Source of the DNA: Bacillota bacterium
GTDB lineage: Bacteria; Bacillota; Clostridia; Christensenellales; SZUA-584
DNA length: 64,000 nucleotides
Assembly: GCA_023436115.1 (NCBI GenBank)
Contig: JAEZKQ010000017.1
Coordinates: 29,050-93,049, forward strand
Direction of reading: 5' to 3'
The notes beneath the pieces were generated by a model, which made no database searches, had not been told where the DNA came from, and worked only from the letters and a program-made list of their open reading frames with translations. Positions 18,939-27,856 of the stretch are shown piece after piece; within the stretch, counting starts at the first letter, position 1, and each line of letters starts with the position of its first letter. The position numbers and the translations under genes were made by a program.

Positions 18939-19649
18939 TTAAGGTGCAGAATTGATCCGTGTACCAATACTTTCGCCGGTAACGACACGCTTAATGCCAT
19001 CCTTAACATCCAGACCAAAACAAATAATCGGTATATTGTTATCCATACACAGCGAGATCGCCGTGGTATCCATTACCGTGAGACCTTGATTGATGACATC
19101 GATATAGCTGATAAAATCGTACCTCTTTGCATTCTTATTCAGCTTGGGATCGCAGTCGTAAACACCGTCCACATTTTTGGCAAGCAATATGAGATCGGCT
19201 TCTATTTCTGCCGCGCGCAGAGCTGCAGCGGTATCCGTGGAAAAATAGGGGTTGCCTGTACCGCACGCAAAAATCACGACACGCCCCTTTTCCAGATGGC
19301 GCATAGCACGCCTTCTGATATACGGTTCGGCAATCTGGCGCATTTCAATCGCTGTTAATACGCGCGTTTGCATACCCTTGCTTTCCAGCGCATCCTGCAT
19401 GGCCAGCGCATTGATCACGGTAGCAAGCATGCCCATGTGGTCGGCAGTTGTTCTGTCCATACCCACGCCGCTGCGCCCGCGCCATATATTTCCGCCGCCC
19501 ACGATGATGCCGATTTCGACACCCATTTTTGCAACTTCAATAACCTGATCGGCCACGAGATTGATAACATCAAAATTGAGCCCCGATTTACCGGAACCTG
19601 CAAGAGCCTCTCCGCTGATTTTTAATATAATACGTTTGTACTTGGTCAT
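18939..19649 (-). CDS. pyrH: UMP kinase
   Basis: Phosphorylates UMP to UDP in pyrimidine nucleotide synthesis; an amino-acid-kinase-fold enzyme allosterically controlled by GTP and UTP. Visible blocks are YKRIILKISGEALAG at the N-terminus, IGIIVGGGNIWRG, MDRTTADHMGMLATVINALA, and the nucleotide-binding loop with FACGTGNPYFSTDTAAALRA. I start it at the ATG giving MTKYKR because AAGGGAG lies eight bases before that codon. A longer in-frame version exists but lacks a ribosome site. Length is 236 residues, as usual. Confidence 0.96.
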   Translation of the reverse strand: MTKYKRIILKISGEALAGSGKSGLNFDVINLVADQVIEVAKMGVEIGIIVGGGNIWRGRSGVGMDRTTADHMGMLATVINALAMQDALESKGMQTRVLTAIEMRQIAEPYIRRRAMRHLEKGRVVIFACGTGNPYFSTDTAAALRAAEIEADLILLAKNVDGVYDCDPKLNKNAKRYDFISYIDVINQGLTVMDTTAISLCMDNNIPIICFGLDVKDGIKRVVTGESIGTRINSAP

Positions 19650-19729
19650 AGGCATATCTCCCTTCTCTCTGCCAGCCCCAAGGCGATTCCTTATGGGCTC
19701 AGATGTCAAATTCGATTTTGAACACCGTG

Positions 19730-19763
19730 AAAAAGGGAGAGCTCATGCACCGGCTCTCCCTAA
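19730..19763 (-). terminator. Terminator-like hairpin between tsf and pyrH
   Basis: AGGGAGAGC and GCTCTCCCT form a nine-pair stem followed on the minus strand by TTTTT. It directly follows the tsf stop codon. It would partly separate the highly expressed rpsB-tsf message from the downstream pyrH-frr genes. Confidence 0.8.
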
Positions 19764-19773
19764 GAAGCATTGA

Positions 19774-20421
19774 TTATATGTTCGCCTGTTTCATGACCTC
19801 AGCAGCAAAGTCGTCTTTTCTCTTTTCCAAGCCCTCGCCCATTTCAAAACGGGCAAAACGTCTGATGGAAATTTTTTCCCCGATCTCGGCGATCTTGTCT
19901 GTGACGATATCTTTAATCGCTTTATCTTGATCCTTGACGAAAGGCTGTTCCAGCAGACACACTTCCTTATAGTATTTCTGTATACGCCCTTCCACCATCT
20001 TGTCGACGATCTTTTCAGGCTTGCCTTCGTTAAGCGCTTGTACGCGCAGTATTTCTTTTTCCTGCTCGATCACGCTTTCCGGAACTTCGCTGGGATCAAG
20101 GTAGAGCGGGTTTGATGCCGCGATTTGCATCGCAATGTCCTTAACAAACGCTTTGAACACGGGCGTTTTTGCCACAAAGTCCGTCTCACAGTTGACCTCG
20201 ACGAGAACGCCGATTTTGCCGCCTAAATGAATGTAGCTGTCCACAATACCTTCCGCTGCAATACGTCCTGCCTTTTTGGCAGCTGAGGCAAGGCCCTTCT
20301 CACGAAGAATCTTGACGGCCTCTTCAAAATCGCCGTTTGCTTCAACCAAAGCGCTTTTGCAGTCCATCATGCCCGCGCCTGTTTTTTCTCTCAAAGCTTT
20401 TACATCACTTGCTTGAATCAT
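19774..20421 (-). CDS. tsf: Elongation factor Ts (short form)
   Basis: Nucleotide exchange factor for EF-Tu. The N-terminal domain is typical (DVKALREKTGAGMMDCKSAL, then LREKGLASAAKKAGRIAAEG), and the core has VEVNCETDFVAKTPVF, which carries the TDFV motif that contacts EF-Tu. At 215 residues it is shorter than the roughly 290 of many bacteria and lacks the second core subdomain, as in some Clostridia and Thermus. It lies 30 bases after rpsB and is followed by a terminator hairpin. Confidence 0.96.
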   Translation of the reverse strand: MIQASDVKALREKTGAGMMDCKSALVEANGDFEEAVKILREKGLASAAKKAGRIAAEGIVDSYIHLGGKIGVLVEVNCETDFVAKTPVFKAFVKDIAMQIAASNPLYLDPSEVPESVIEQEKEILRVQALNEGKPEKIVDKMVEGRIQKYYKEVCLLEQPFVKDQDKAIKDIVTDKIAEIGEKISIRRFARFEMGEGLEKRKDDFAAEVMKQANI

Positions 20422-20451
20422 ATTTTAACCTCTCCTCGTAAATTCGCTCTA

Positions 20452-21240
20452 TTACTCCTCTTCCGTTTGAACAGCTTCAAAATCCGTCTGCAGACTCGGT
20501 TCCTCTTCGGCTTCAACAGGAGCCGCAACTGTCTGAGCTGTCGGATCAACAAGCTGTTCGCCCTGCTTGGCTTCAAGCACAGCATCCGCAATCTTGGAAG
20601 CGAGCAGCTTAACCGCACGAATGGCATCATCGTTTCCGGGGATCACATAATCGATTTCATCCGGATCACAGTTGGTATCCACGATGCCCACAAGCGGTAT
20701 ACCGAGCGCTCTGGCTTCGGCAATGGCAATACGCTCTTTGCGCGGATCAACGATAAACAGTACGCCGGGCAGCTCTTTCATGTCCCGGATACCGCCAAGG
20801 TTCTTCTGGAGCTTTTCATGCTCATGGCGCAGCTTGATAACTTCTTTTTTGGGCAGAAGTGCAAATTCACCGTTGGCTTCCATCTGTTCGATCTTCTCGA
20901 GTCTTTTGATACGGCTGCGGATGGTTTTGAAGTTGGTCATCATGCCGCCGAGCCATCTCTGGCTGACGTAATACATGCCGCAGCGCTGAGCTTCCTGTTC
21001 AATAGACTCCTGCGCCTGCTTCTTTGTGCCCACAAACAGCACGGTCTTGCCTTCCATAACCGCGTCGCGTACAAAAAAATACGCCTGTTCTACCATCTTG
21101 ACCGTTTTTTGCAGGTCGATGATGTAGATGCCGTTGCGCTCCGTGAAGATGTACTTCTTCATTTTGGGGTTCCAACGCCGTGTTTGGTGTCCGAAATGAA
21201 CACCTGCTTCTAAAAGCTGTTTCATAGAAATGACTGACAT
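20452..21240 (-). CDS. rpsB: 30S ribosomal protein S2
   Basis: Small-subunit ribosomal protein. It begins MSVISMKQLLEAGVHFGHQ followed by RRWNPKMKKYIF, a characteristic opening. Later blocks are FVGTKKQAQESIEQEA, RWLGGMMTNFKTI, and PLVGIVDTNCDPDEIDYVIPGND. At 262 residues it includes an acidic C-terminal tail of about 35 residues. First gene of the rpsB-tsf unit, with a strong promoter about 105 bases upstream. Confidence 0.98.
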   Translation of the reverse strand: MSVISMKQLLEAGVHFGHQTRRWNPKMKKYIFTERNGIYIIDLQKTVKMVEQAYFFVRDAVMEGKTVLFVGTKKQAQESIEQEAQRCGMYYVSQRWLGGMMTNFKTIRSRIKRLEKIEQMEANGEFALLPKKEVIKLRHEHEKLQKNLGGIRDMKELPGVLFIVDPRKERIAIAEARALGIPLVGIVDTNCDPDEIDYVIPGNDDAIRAVKLLASKIADAVLEAKQGEQLVDPTAQTVAAPVEAEEEPSLQTDFEAVQTEEE

Positions 21241-21344
21241 AGTTTTCCTCCTCGTTTTTTATCCTCCCATCGCGTCTTCTTTTTACACAACCCACAAAAT
21301 GGGCACGAATGCAAAAATCGGCGGTGGTGTGACATACATTTGAG

Positions 21345-21373
21345 ATTATAGCATAGCGTTTTTTATTAATCAA
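21345..21373 (-). promoter_or_regulatory. Strong sigma-A promoter of rpsB
   Basis: TTGATT (21368-21373), exactly 17 bases, then TATAAT (21345-21350) on the minus strand. It leaves a leader of roughly 100 bases before rpsB, long enough for feedback control by S2, although I did not identify a defined S2-binding structure. Confidence 0.85.
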
Positions 21374-21457
21374 CAGAATTATTGGCTGTTTAGTGATCTT
21401 CTATCAAACCGGTTTTCGCCAGAAAAAGCCGTGTTTAGCAGAAAGAATCGCGGTTCT

Positions 21458-22072
21458 TCATGTCTTGGTAATGATAATGCTTTCCACGCAGTCTGCCACA
21501 TCTTCGCAGTTATCAAGCGCCCCTTCCAGCACGCGATAAATCTCCTTAATTTTAATCAGCTCAATTGGATCTTTCTCTTTGCTGAAAAGGTCGCGTATCG
21601 CGTCTTTGTAGCATTTGTCTCCCAATTCTTCAATACGGTTAATCTCCACTGCGTATTCATAAAGCTTTTTGCTTTTCTTATGATTTCTGATTTCAGACAT
21701 CAGCTTGACCAGCATTTCACATGCATTAACAACGTATTCTGCCATGACAAGCATAGGGGGGGTCACTTTTGTCACATTCATCATCCACATCTTGCTTGCC
21801 ACAGAGTCAATGCTGTCCGTAATATCATCCGTTTCCTTTGCGATTCTATAAATATCATCCCTGTCTATGGGCGTGATAAACGCAATATTAAGATGCTGAC
21901 AAACCAAGTGCATATGGTTGTCCGCTTCCTGCTCAATCTTTTTAATCTCTGCAATCTTTTCTTCCGTCACATGGCCATGACTAAGCAAGTTTTGAAGCCG
22001 TTTCGCAGCTTCCAGCGCATATTCTGTGCCTTTTACGAAACTATCAAAATAATCCATCTCTTTTTTTGCCAT
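21458..22072 (-). CDS. DUF47 / PhoU-like protein
   Basis: Cytoplasmic helical protein of the DUF47 family, usually encoded beside low-affinity phosphate transporters and thought to modulate them. Length 204 residues, nearly all helix, with repeated acidic and histidine-containing stretches (EQEADNHMHLVCQHLNIAF, DRDDIYRIAKETDDITDSID) that resemble the PhoU metal-cluster motif. It lies 19 bases downstream of the Pit-type transporter gene on the same strand, so the pair forms a two-gene phosphate operon. Confidence 0.9.
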   Translation of the reverse strand: MAKKEMDYFDSFVKGTEYALEAAKRLQNLLSHGHVTEEKIAEIKKIEQEADNHMHLVCQHLNIAFITPIDRDDIYRIAKETDDITDSIDSVASKMWMMNVTKVTPPMLVMAEYVVNACEMLVKLMSEIRNHKKSKKLYEYAVEINRIEELGDKCYKDAIRDLFSKEKDPIELIKIKEIYRVLEGALDNCEDVADCVESIIITKT

Positions 22073-22091
22073 AACAATGTCCCCTTATATT

Positions 22092-23090
22092 TTAAAATAT
22101 TTCATGAAGCAGCAGTGCCATAAGATAGCCGATCAAAGCGCAAGCCGGAAAAGTCAATACCCACGCTGTCACCATCTCCTTGACAACGCCCCAGTTGACA
22201 TTGGACAGCCGTCTGGCCGCCGCTGCACCCATAATTGCTGTTCCTTTTGTGTTGGTCGTGCTAAGCGGAATACCGAGAATTGTAGACCCGATCATACATG
22301 CCGAAGCCGCCACTTCTGCGGAAAACCCTTGATATTTTTCGATTTTCACCATATCCATACCCATGGTTTTGATGATTCTGTACCCGCCCACAGATGTCCC
22401 GATTGCCATGAGTACCGAACAAAAGATCATGATGTATATCGGTACTGTAAACGACCCATCCATTGGTATGATTCCCCCCAGCATTAAAGCAAATGTAAAT
22501 ACCCCGATAAATTTTTGCCCGTCCTGCGCACCGTGACTAAATGCCATGGCGGATGCCGAAATAACCTGCCCAACGGAGAAGAATCGATTGGCCGTTTTTC
22601 TATTCATTTTTCCAAATGTTTTTGAAACACCCAATGTCATTAACCAGCCGGATACAAAGCCAAGTATTGACGATATACCTAACCCTAAGAGCACTTTTTG
22701 CCACTCTGCCCAGCTCACCGAGTCAAGTCCGCCGCCTGCCAAAGCAGCGCCTGTCAAGCCTGCAATCAATGCATGGCTCTCGCTTGTCGGAATACCAAAC
22801 CTCCAAGCGCCCACCGCCCAAGATACAATAGCAATCTGAGCTGCCGCAAGAGTCACGAGCGCATCTGTTCCGGGTGTCAATGTAATAATGTTGCCAATTG
22901 TTTTGGCCACGGCTGTTCCCATCAGCAAAACACCCAGCAAATTAAAAACAGCCGCCAGACCCACCGCTGCTTTTGGAGATAGCACGCGAGTCGATACGAC
23001 TGTTGTGATAGCGTTGGGAGCATCAGTCCACCCGTTTACAAAAACAGATGCACACACAAGTACGATAACCGTAATCAGTCCAATTTCCAT
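22092..23090 (-). CDS. pit: Inorganic phosphate transporter, PiT family
   Basis: Cation-coupled phosphate symporter in the cytoplasmic membrane. At 332 residues it has about ten hydrophobic segments. The two inverted PiT signature repeats are visible: FVNGWTDAPNAITTVVSTR near residue 18, and FSHGAQDGQKFIGV near 185. It precedes the DUF47 gene. A good AAGGGAGG lies about 15 bases before the ATG, slightly farther than usual. No Pho box is evident. Confidence 0.93.
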   Translation of the reverse strand: MEIGLITVIVLVCASVFVNGWTDAPNAITTVVSTRVLSPKAAVGLAAVFNLLGVLLMGTAVAKTIGNIITLTPGTDALVTLAAAQIAIVSWAVGAWRFGIPTSESHALIAGLTGAALAGGGLDSVSWAEWQKVLLGLGISSILGFVSGWLMTLGVSKTFGKMNRKTANRFFSVGQVISASAMAFSHGAQDGQKFIGVFTFALMLGGIIPMDGSFTVPIYIMIFCSVLMAIGTSVGGYRIIKTMGMDMVKIEKYQGFSAEVAASACMIGSTILGIPLSTTNTKGTAIMGAAAARRLSNVNWGVVKEMVTAWVLTFPACALIGYLMALLLHEIF

Positions 23091-23292
23091 AGTGTTGAAG
23101 CAGTTCCTCCCTTAGTGTCAAACCGTTATAAAAATTTCAATTAGATAAATGATATCATTTTTCTCTGCCTAACACAAACACAAAAAATCTTTAATGAAAA
23201 AATTACAATTGCGATGCACGTATACGAAGCTTCATGCAACTTGCTTTTTTCCGATTAAACTCTTTTCTTGTCTTAAAGACGCTATTATGCTC

Positions 23293-23328
23293 AAAAGCCC
23301 AAGCCTGCATATTTTTTGGCTTGAGCTT
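23293..23328 (-). terminator. Probable terminator after the flippase-like gene
   Basis: On the minus strand AAGCTCAAGCC pairs with GGCTTGGGCTT (one wobble) across an A-rich loop, followed by TTTTGAG. It lies about 40 bases after the stop codon of the upstream membrane-protein gene. The remaining 200 bases up to the phosphate transporter contain no gene. Confidence 0.55.
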
Positions 23329-23366
23329 TGCGCTTCTTTTAATATTCTACTCTTTAGGTGTGCTTT

Positions 23367-24425
23367 TCATTCAGTTTCAGGGGTATCATCAAGCGGCAGT
23401 TGCTTTTTTGAACGCCGCATTGCATAAACCTCATCCAATACCACAAGCAAGCTGCCGGTAATCAGCATCATGTAATACGTTAAGAATCGCCAGATCAGCA
23501 TAGCGACCGCAGTTCCCGCACCAAAAAAAGGCCCGAAGAAAAGCATGAATCCGCCTTCCGAAGCGCCTGCCGCGCCGGGGAGCGGAACAAACGACACTGC
23601 TAGGAATAGACAGGCTTCCATTACAAAAATATCCATGACATTGTACTGCGTATATCCAAATGATAAATAAATCAAATAGGGAATTAAGAAAAGAAAAGCA
23701 AGATTAATAATCGATATTAAATAAGACCCTATTGCGCGCAGCTTGTATTTTGAAATATATGCAGCAGCCGTATGATATTCGTCGATGGTGTTTTCAAAAT
23801 TGCTAAGCATCTGCTCTTTCTTTTTAACCAGCTTGATCTTGGCAAGAACCTTTATCAGCCAGTTTCCAATGCCCAGCACTAGCCGTTTATTGACTATGCT
23901 TAAAATAATCACAATAACGGCTATAAGATTAACAACAAACCCGAGTACTGCGAGCCAGAACGCTTCGTTGTGATAGGTATAGTAATAAGCACCTCGTAGT
24001 ATCATGCCTACAATATAAATGGTGCACAGCGACAGCTCATAAATCACAAATTTAATACCGACTATACAGGTGGCTGTGCCGACCGGCATCTTGTAGCGCT
24101 TCATATAAATAACCTGCATAGGCTGTCCGCCTGTAGAAGATGGTGTCAATGCGCTGTAATATAAACCAATAATACCAACTTTTATAGATCTTCTAAATGG
24201 CACTCTTTTATACATGTATGATGTAATATCATCAAGCAGCCATGCATCTGCCAGCCAGTATAAAAGTAAAGACCCGATACATGCAAAAAGCCACCAGATG
24301 TTAAAGTCTTTTAATGCATCCCCAATTTGCTCAAGATTAGGCCCCGTCAGTGCGATCAGAACAATAGCGATGATCGTGACACCCATGTAAATAAGACTGA
24401 ATAAATTATTCTTTTTCTTTTTCAT
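23367..24425 (-). CDS. Lysylphosphatidylglycerol synthase TM-region/UPF0104 family membrane protein
   Basis: Polytopic membrane protein of 352 residues with about eight hydrophobic segments. It resembles the transmembrane flippase-like half of MprF without the aminoacyl transferase domain. Typical family blocks are YYSALTPSSTGGQPMQVIYMKR near residue 95 and SFVPLPGAAGASEGGFMLFF near 280. Stand-alone members are common in Clostridia and often lie beside glycosyltransferases, as here (the next upstream gene on the same strand). The substrate is unknown; lipid translocation is an inference from the family. Confidence 0.9.
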   Translation of the reverse strand: MKKKKNNLFSLIYMGVTIIAIVLIALTGPNLEQIGDALKDFNIWWLFACIGSLLLYWLADAWLLDDITSYMYKRVPFRRSIKVGIIGLYYSALTPSSTGGQPMQVIYMKRYKMPVGTATCIVGIKFVIYELSLCTIYIVGMILRGAYYYTYHNEAFWLAVLGFVVNLIAVIVIILSIVNKRLVLGIGNWLIKVLAKIKLVKKKEQMLSNFENTIDEYHTAAAYISKYKLRAIGSYLISIINLAFLFLIPYLIYLSFGYTQYNVMDIFVMEACLFLAVSFVPLPGAAGASEGGFMLFFGPFFGAGTAVAMLIWRFLTYYMMLITGSLLVVLDEVYAMRRSKKQLPLDDTPETE

Positions 24426-24603
24426 TTGCCCTCCGCTTTCCTGTCAAGCATCATACCAAAAATGTATATAATAATCAAGGTTATCAAAACAAGGTAATCC
24501 GCCTGTCAATCGGTACCATTGAAACGGCTGGCATAAACATAAAATATCGTATTAGGTTTCATGCATGAAAATCATAAGAATTTCCTGTTTTGTAAAACAC
24601 AGT

Positions 24604-25785
24604 TTATTCGGCGCGTCTTGCGAGCCTCGCCTTTTTCAGGTCGATAAGATACAGATACCTTTCATAAGCGACTTGTACCGCATCTTCCCAACTCCGGTAT
24701 ATGGTTTGGCGCGCCGTCTCTCCAACCTTTTGGGCGTTTTGTGGATTATGAATAATAAAACGCACCACATCGGCAAGTGACTTTGCATTGTTTTCAATAA
24801 GAAATCCGTTACTGTCGGTAATACCCTGCGATGTGCTCGCACCCTTTACAAATACTGTGGGGCATCCGCACGCTGCGGCTTCCCGCGGAACCAGCGAAGA
24901 CGTATCATACATCGACGGAAATAGCATGGCAGCGCTGCGCAGGTATATCTTTGCGATCGCGTTTCTGTCGTGGATTCTTCCTGCAAAAGTAACGCAATCC
25001 TCCATATTAAGGTCTTTAACCATTTGTTCCATATCGTGACGCTTGGCGCCGTCTCCGACAAACAGCATATGGAACCGCTCCCCCTGCGCTTTAAGCTGTC
25101 CTAAGGCCTCAATCACCAATTTCAGATTTTTTTGCCATATATGCTGGCCTATATACATGAAAAGAGGCTCGTCCGACTTAAGGGAATACTTTTTATTAAC
25201 CTCATCCAAAATCTCTTGTGTTCTAAACTGCGGCTCGATATCACATCCATTTTCAACAATGTGCACTTTTCCCCTGTAACCATACTCACGAAGCGTCTCA
25301 ATAGACGCTTCATTGACCGTCCAAACCTCATCGGCGGACTCATAAAATCCCGCAATTTTAAGCAATATATTCTCGACGATCTTGTCTGATTTAATTGCAG
25401 CTTTAAAATCGTCTTTAAACTTTGAATGAAATGTTGCCACGAGAGGAATGTCTCTTTTACGCGCAATGCTGCGAGCGGCAAGCCCGGAGCTAAAAGGGCA
25501 GTGTGCATGAACGATATCAAAAGGTATTTTTTTAAGACTCATCCAGAAAGATGTTGACATTTGCGGCATACCCACACGGTATTCATTGCGTGTGGGCACT
25601 TTAATCGATGCAAAACGGTGAACTTCAAAATCAAAATTATCGACCGCATCCGGGTGCTTGGGGGTCACCACACAGCATGTGGCATCGTCTTTATTCAAAC
25701 AGCGGGCGTAATTAACAACGACATTTGCGACACCATCCAAGATCGGCGGAAACGATTCATTAAACTGCCCGATTGTGATACTCAT
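24604..25785 (-). CDS. GT4-family glycosyltransferase, probably glycolipid-forming
   Basis: Retaining GT-B glycosyltransferase of 393 residues. The N-terminal domain shows GQFNESFPPILDGVANVVVNYA and HAHCPFSSGLAAR, and the C-terminal nucleotide-sugar domain shows LFMYIGQHIWQKNLKLVIEA, and FPSMYDTSSLVPREAAACGCP with the family E-x7-E region. It resembles diacylglycerol glucosyltransferases and mannosyltransferases. I moved the start to MSITIGQF because GAGGAGG lies ten bases before that ATG; a longer in-frame version adds 16 unlikely residues. It sits upstream of the flippase-like gene, suggesting a joint role in envelope glycolipids. Confidence 0.9.
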   Translation of the reverse strand: MSITIGQFNESFPPILDGVANVVVNYARCLNKDDATCCVVTPKHPDAVDNFDFEVHRFASIKVPTRNEYRVGMPQMSTSFWMSLKKIPFDIVHAHCPFSSGLAARSIARKRDIPLVATFHSKFKDDFKAAIKSDKIVENILLKIAGFYESADEVWTVNEASIETLREYGYRGKVHIVENGCDIEPQFRTQEILDEVNKKYSLKSDEPLFMYIGQHIWQKNLKLVIEALGQLKAQGERFHMLFVGDGAKRHDMEQMVKDLNMEDCVTFAGRIHDRNAIAKIYLRSAAMLFPSMYDTSSLVPREAAACGCPTVFVKGASTSQGITDSNGFLIENNAKSLADVVRFIIHNPQNAQKVGETARQTIYRSWEDAVQVAYERYLYLIDLKKARLARRAE

Positions 25786-25940
25786 ACTTATAAAGCCTCC
25801 TCTAAACTGCAACCATTTATATGGTTTTGACAATGATGAGCCCTCATCATTATAGCAAACCCTGTAAATAATTCAATTGGCAGATTGTAAAGAATAAGGG
25901 AACATAAAATGCGGAATCATACTGATATTTTAGAGAACAA

Positions 25941-26243
25941 CTATCGCAGTTTAAGCCGTTCATTGGCAATCTCAATGATATCCGCAATAAAATCTCCGAC
26001 TACAGGGAGATTGTTTAAAAAAGATTGCTGCAGCAGATAAATCACAAGCGCGCCAAGAAGCGTAAATCCCACGGCGACGCCAAAGCCTCTAGCCAATCCG
26101 CCGACAAAATTGACCCATACCATGCGTTTCGTATTATTCAGGTGCCTGAGATATTCAGCCAGCTTTAACTTTTCAAGCATCAGCGAAAGCTCATTCAGCC
26201 GCTTGCCAAGTCCGCACATCTGTTTTCTTCTGCGCATATCCAT
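25941..26243 (-). CDS. DUF5665-like small membrane protein
   Basis: 100 residues, with a charged N-terminal helix (RLNELSLMLEKLKLAEYLRHL) followed by a conserved WVNFVGGLARGFGVAVGFTL turn and one or two membrane helices, ending with DFIADIIEI. The pattern matches DUF5665, a family of unknown function found in Firmicutes. It stands alone between the glycosyltransferase gene and divIVA, both on the same strand. No function can be assigned. Confidence 0.8.
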   Translation of the reverse strand: MDMRRRKQMCGLGKRLNELSLMLEKLKLAEYLRHLNNTKRMVWVNFVGGLARGFGVAVGFTLLGALVIYLLQQSFLNNLPVVGDFIADIIEIANERLKLR

Positions 26244-26333
26244 CCCCTTTTATGGTTTAGTGTGGATAAATACCGCAGAATCATGCATCTAAATATTAAG
26301 CAGTCGGCTTCTCATGCAGCCTTTTAAGAAAAG

Positions 26334-26370
26334 AAAAAAACTACCTTTGCTTCATTCTTGCAAAGGCAGT
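26334..26370 (-). terminator. Terminator after divIVA
   Basis: On the minus strand CCTTTGC and GCAAAGG form a stem around a nine-base loop, followed by TAG and a run of seven T residues. It lies 14 bases after the divIVA stop codon. Confidence 0.85.
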
Positions 26371-26383
26371 CAGCATGCAAAGA

Positions 26384-27244
26384 CTATTCTATTATCTCAT
26401 CAATCAACGATTTTAACTCGTCTTTACCCTTTGGATCTTTAAATGTCACATCGGTTTCACCCTGCTTACCATCACCCTCATAAAGCCAAGAGTAATCATT
26501 ATACTTGGGTAAGGAGTGCCTTTCTTCCGATTCGGTTTCCTGAGTATTACCGTCTTCGATATCGCTCAGCATCTTGTTGATCTCAAATAGTTCCATATAG
26601 CCGGTCTTCTCACCGGTTTCATCCGTTTCTTCCTTTGATATAGGCTCTTTAGCTTCATCGGCTTCATCAGGTTTTTTTTCCGGTGCCTTTTCTTCAGCTA
26701 TGCCTATATCTTCAAGTGTGCGCGAAATATCTTTATCTATTTTTTCGAGTGCATCAGTGTTGATTCCACCCAACGGAACCAGCTCCTGACCAAAGTAACT
26801 TCTGTACGTCTTTTCAAAATAAGCGGCCTGCGCGTTGACCATATTGGCGAAATTGGTGGCAAAACCTTGTGCACAAGATTTAAGCTCTTCGATCTTGCTT
26901 TTTGCTTCAGCAAGCTCACGCAATGTCTGCTCTGCTTTTTGCTTGGAAGTGCTCTCCGCGCTGCTGATAATAATTTCAGCTTTCCGCTTCGCATCATTTA
27001 TCATACGTTCAGACGACTTTTGGGCGGAAACCAGCGTATTCATGATGGTTTCCTCGGTATGCTTGACCTTCTTGACACGCTCTGTTGCCGCAGCCAGTTC
27101 GCTCTTAAGTGACTCGATCTCGTTTTGCTGCGCTTTAAACTCATCAATAATCTGGTCTAAGAATTTATCGACCTCATCCTCGTCGTACCCTTTAAAAGAC
27201 CTTTTGAACGTTTTTTCCAGTATATCTTTAACGGTTAAAGGCAC
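26384..27244 (-). CDS. divIVA: DivIVA-domain cell-division/polarity protein
   Basis: Coiled-coil protein that marks negatively curved membrane at poles and septa. The N-terminal lipid-binding domain is clear: PLTVKDILEKTFKRSFKGYDEDEVDKFLDQIIDEF. A long coiled coil follows (about 35-130), then an acidic glutamate/lysine-rich, probably disordered C-terminus. I place the start at the GTG before PLTVKD because AAAGGGG lies eight bases upstream; a longer version adds 28 residues with no family match. Length 286 residues. It follows sepF in the division cluster. Confidence 0.92.
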   Translation of the reverse strand: MPLTVKDILEKTFKRSFKGYDEDEVDKFLDQIIDEFKAQQNEIESLKSELAAATERVKKVKHTEETIMNTLVSAQKSSERMINDAKRKAEIIISSAESTSKQKAEQTLRELAEAKSKIEELKSCAQGFATNFANMVNAQAAYFEKTYRSYFGQELVPLGGINTDALEKIDKDISRTLEDIGIAEEKAPEKKPDEADEAKEPISKEETDETGEKTGYMELFEINKMLSDIEDGNTQETESEERHSLPKYNDYSWLYEGDGKQGETDVTFKDPKGKDELKSLIDEIIE

Positions 27245-27368
27245 GTTTTTTACCCCTTTCCCATTATAATAGCAGGCTACAAAATTAATTTGTCCACAAA
27301 ACGTTAGACTATGCGCGACATGCCACAAGGTAATTCTTGCGGCATGTCGTCATTATCTTCATATAAAA

Positions 27369-27833
27369 TCAGTCAAACCTTCGAAAACCATCGTGGCTGC
27401 CACGATCATCTACGTTCTGAGCCACATCAACGTTGGAAGGCGCCACCACAAAAATGCTTCTGGCAACCTTTTTGATGTCTCCGTTGAGCGAATAAACCGC
27501 ACCGCCGACAAAATCAAGTATCCGCTGACCCAGCTCAACCTCAAGATCATCCAGATTCATGATCACGGGCTTTCTGGCCTTTAAATTATCAATAATACAC
27601 TCAGCCTCTTCATAGCTGCTGGGCTGAAACACCAGCATACGCATTTTTGAGGCTGAATTCGGAAGTCCAACGACCTTGGGCTGTTTGTTACGTTTGGCAT
27701 ATCGCTGTTCTTCCAGCTCGTCCACCTCTTCTTCGTAGAAGCCTTCGTCTTCTTCCATCATTTCTTCACCTTCGTACTCTTCTTCTTCCAAACCTACCGC
27801 ATCAAGTATACGGTTAAAAAAACCTCTCGCCAT
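27369..27833 (-). CDS. sepF: Cell division protein SepF
   Basis: Membrane-bound FtsZ partner that bundles protofilaments and tethers the ring. The N-terminus MARGFFNRILDAVGL is the amphipathic membrane helix. A glutamate-rich linker follows (about 15-50), then the SepF core at about 65-145 (MLVFQPSSYEEAECIIDNLKA, VIMNLDD, DFVGGAVYSLNGDI). At 154 residues it has family length. It lies between yggS and divIVA, the usual Gram-positive arrangement. Confidence 0.96.
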   Translation of the reverse strand: MARGFFNRILDAVGLEEEEYEGEEMMEEDEGFYEEEVDELEEQRYAKRNKQPKVVGLPNSASKMRMLVFQPSSYEEAECIIDNLKARKPVIMNLDDLEVELGQRILDFVGGAVYSLNGDIKKVARSIFVVAPSNVDVAQNVDDRGSHDGFRRFD

Positions 27834-27856
27834 GTTATTGTAACCCCCTGAAAATT

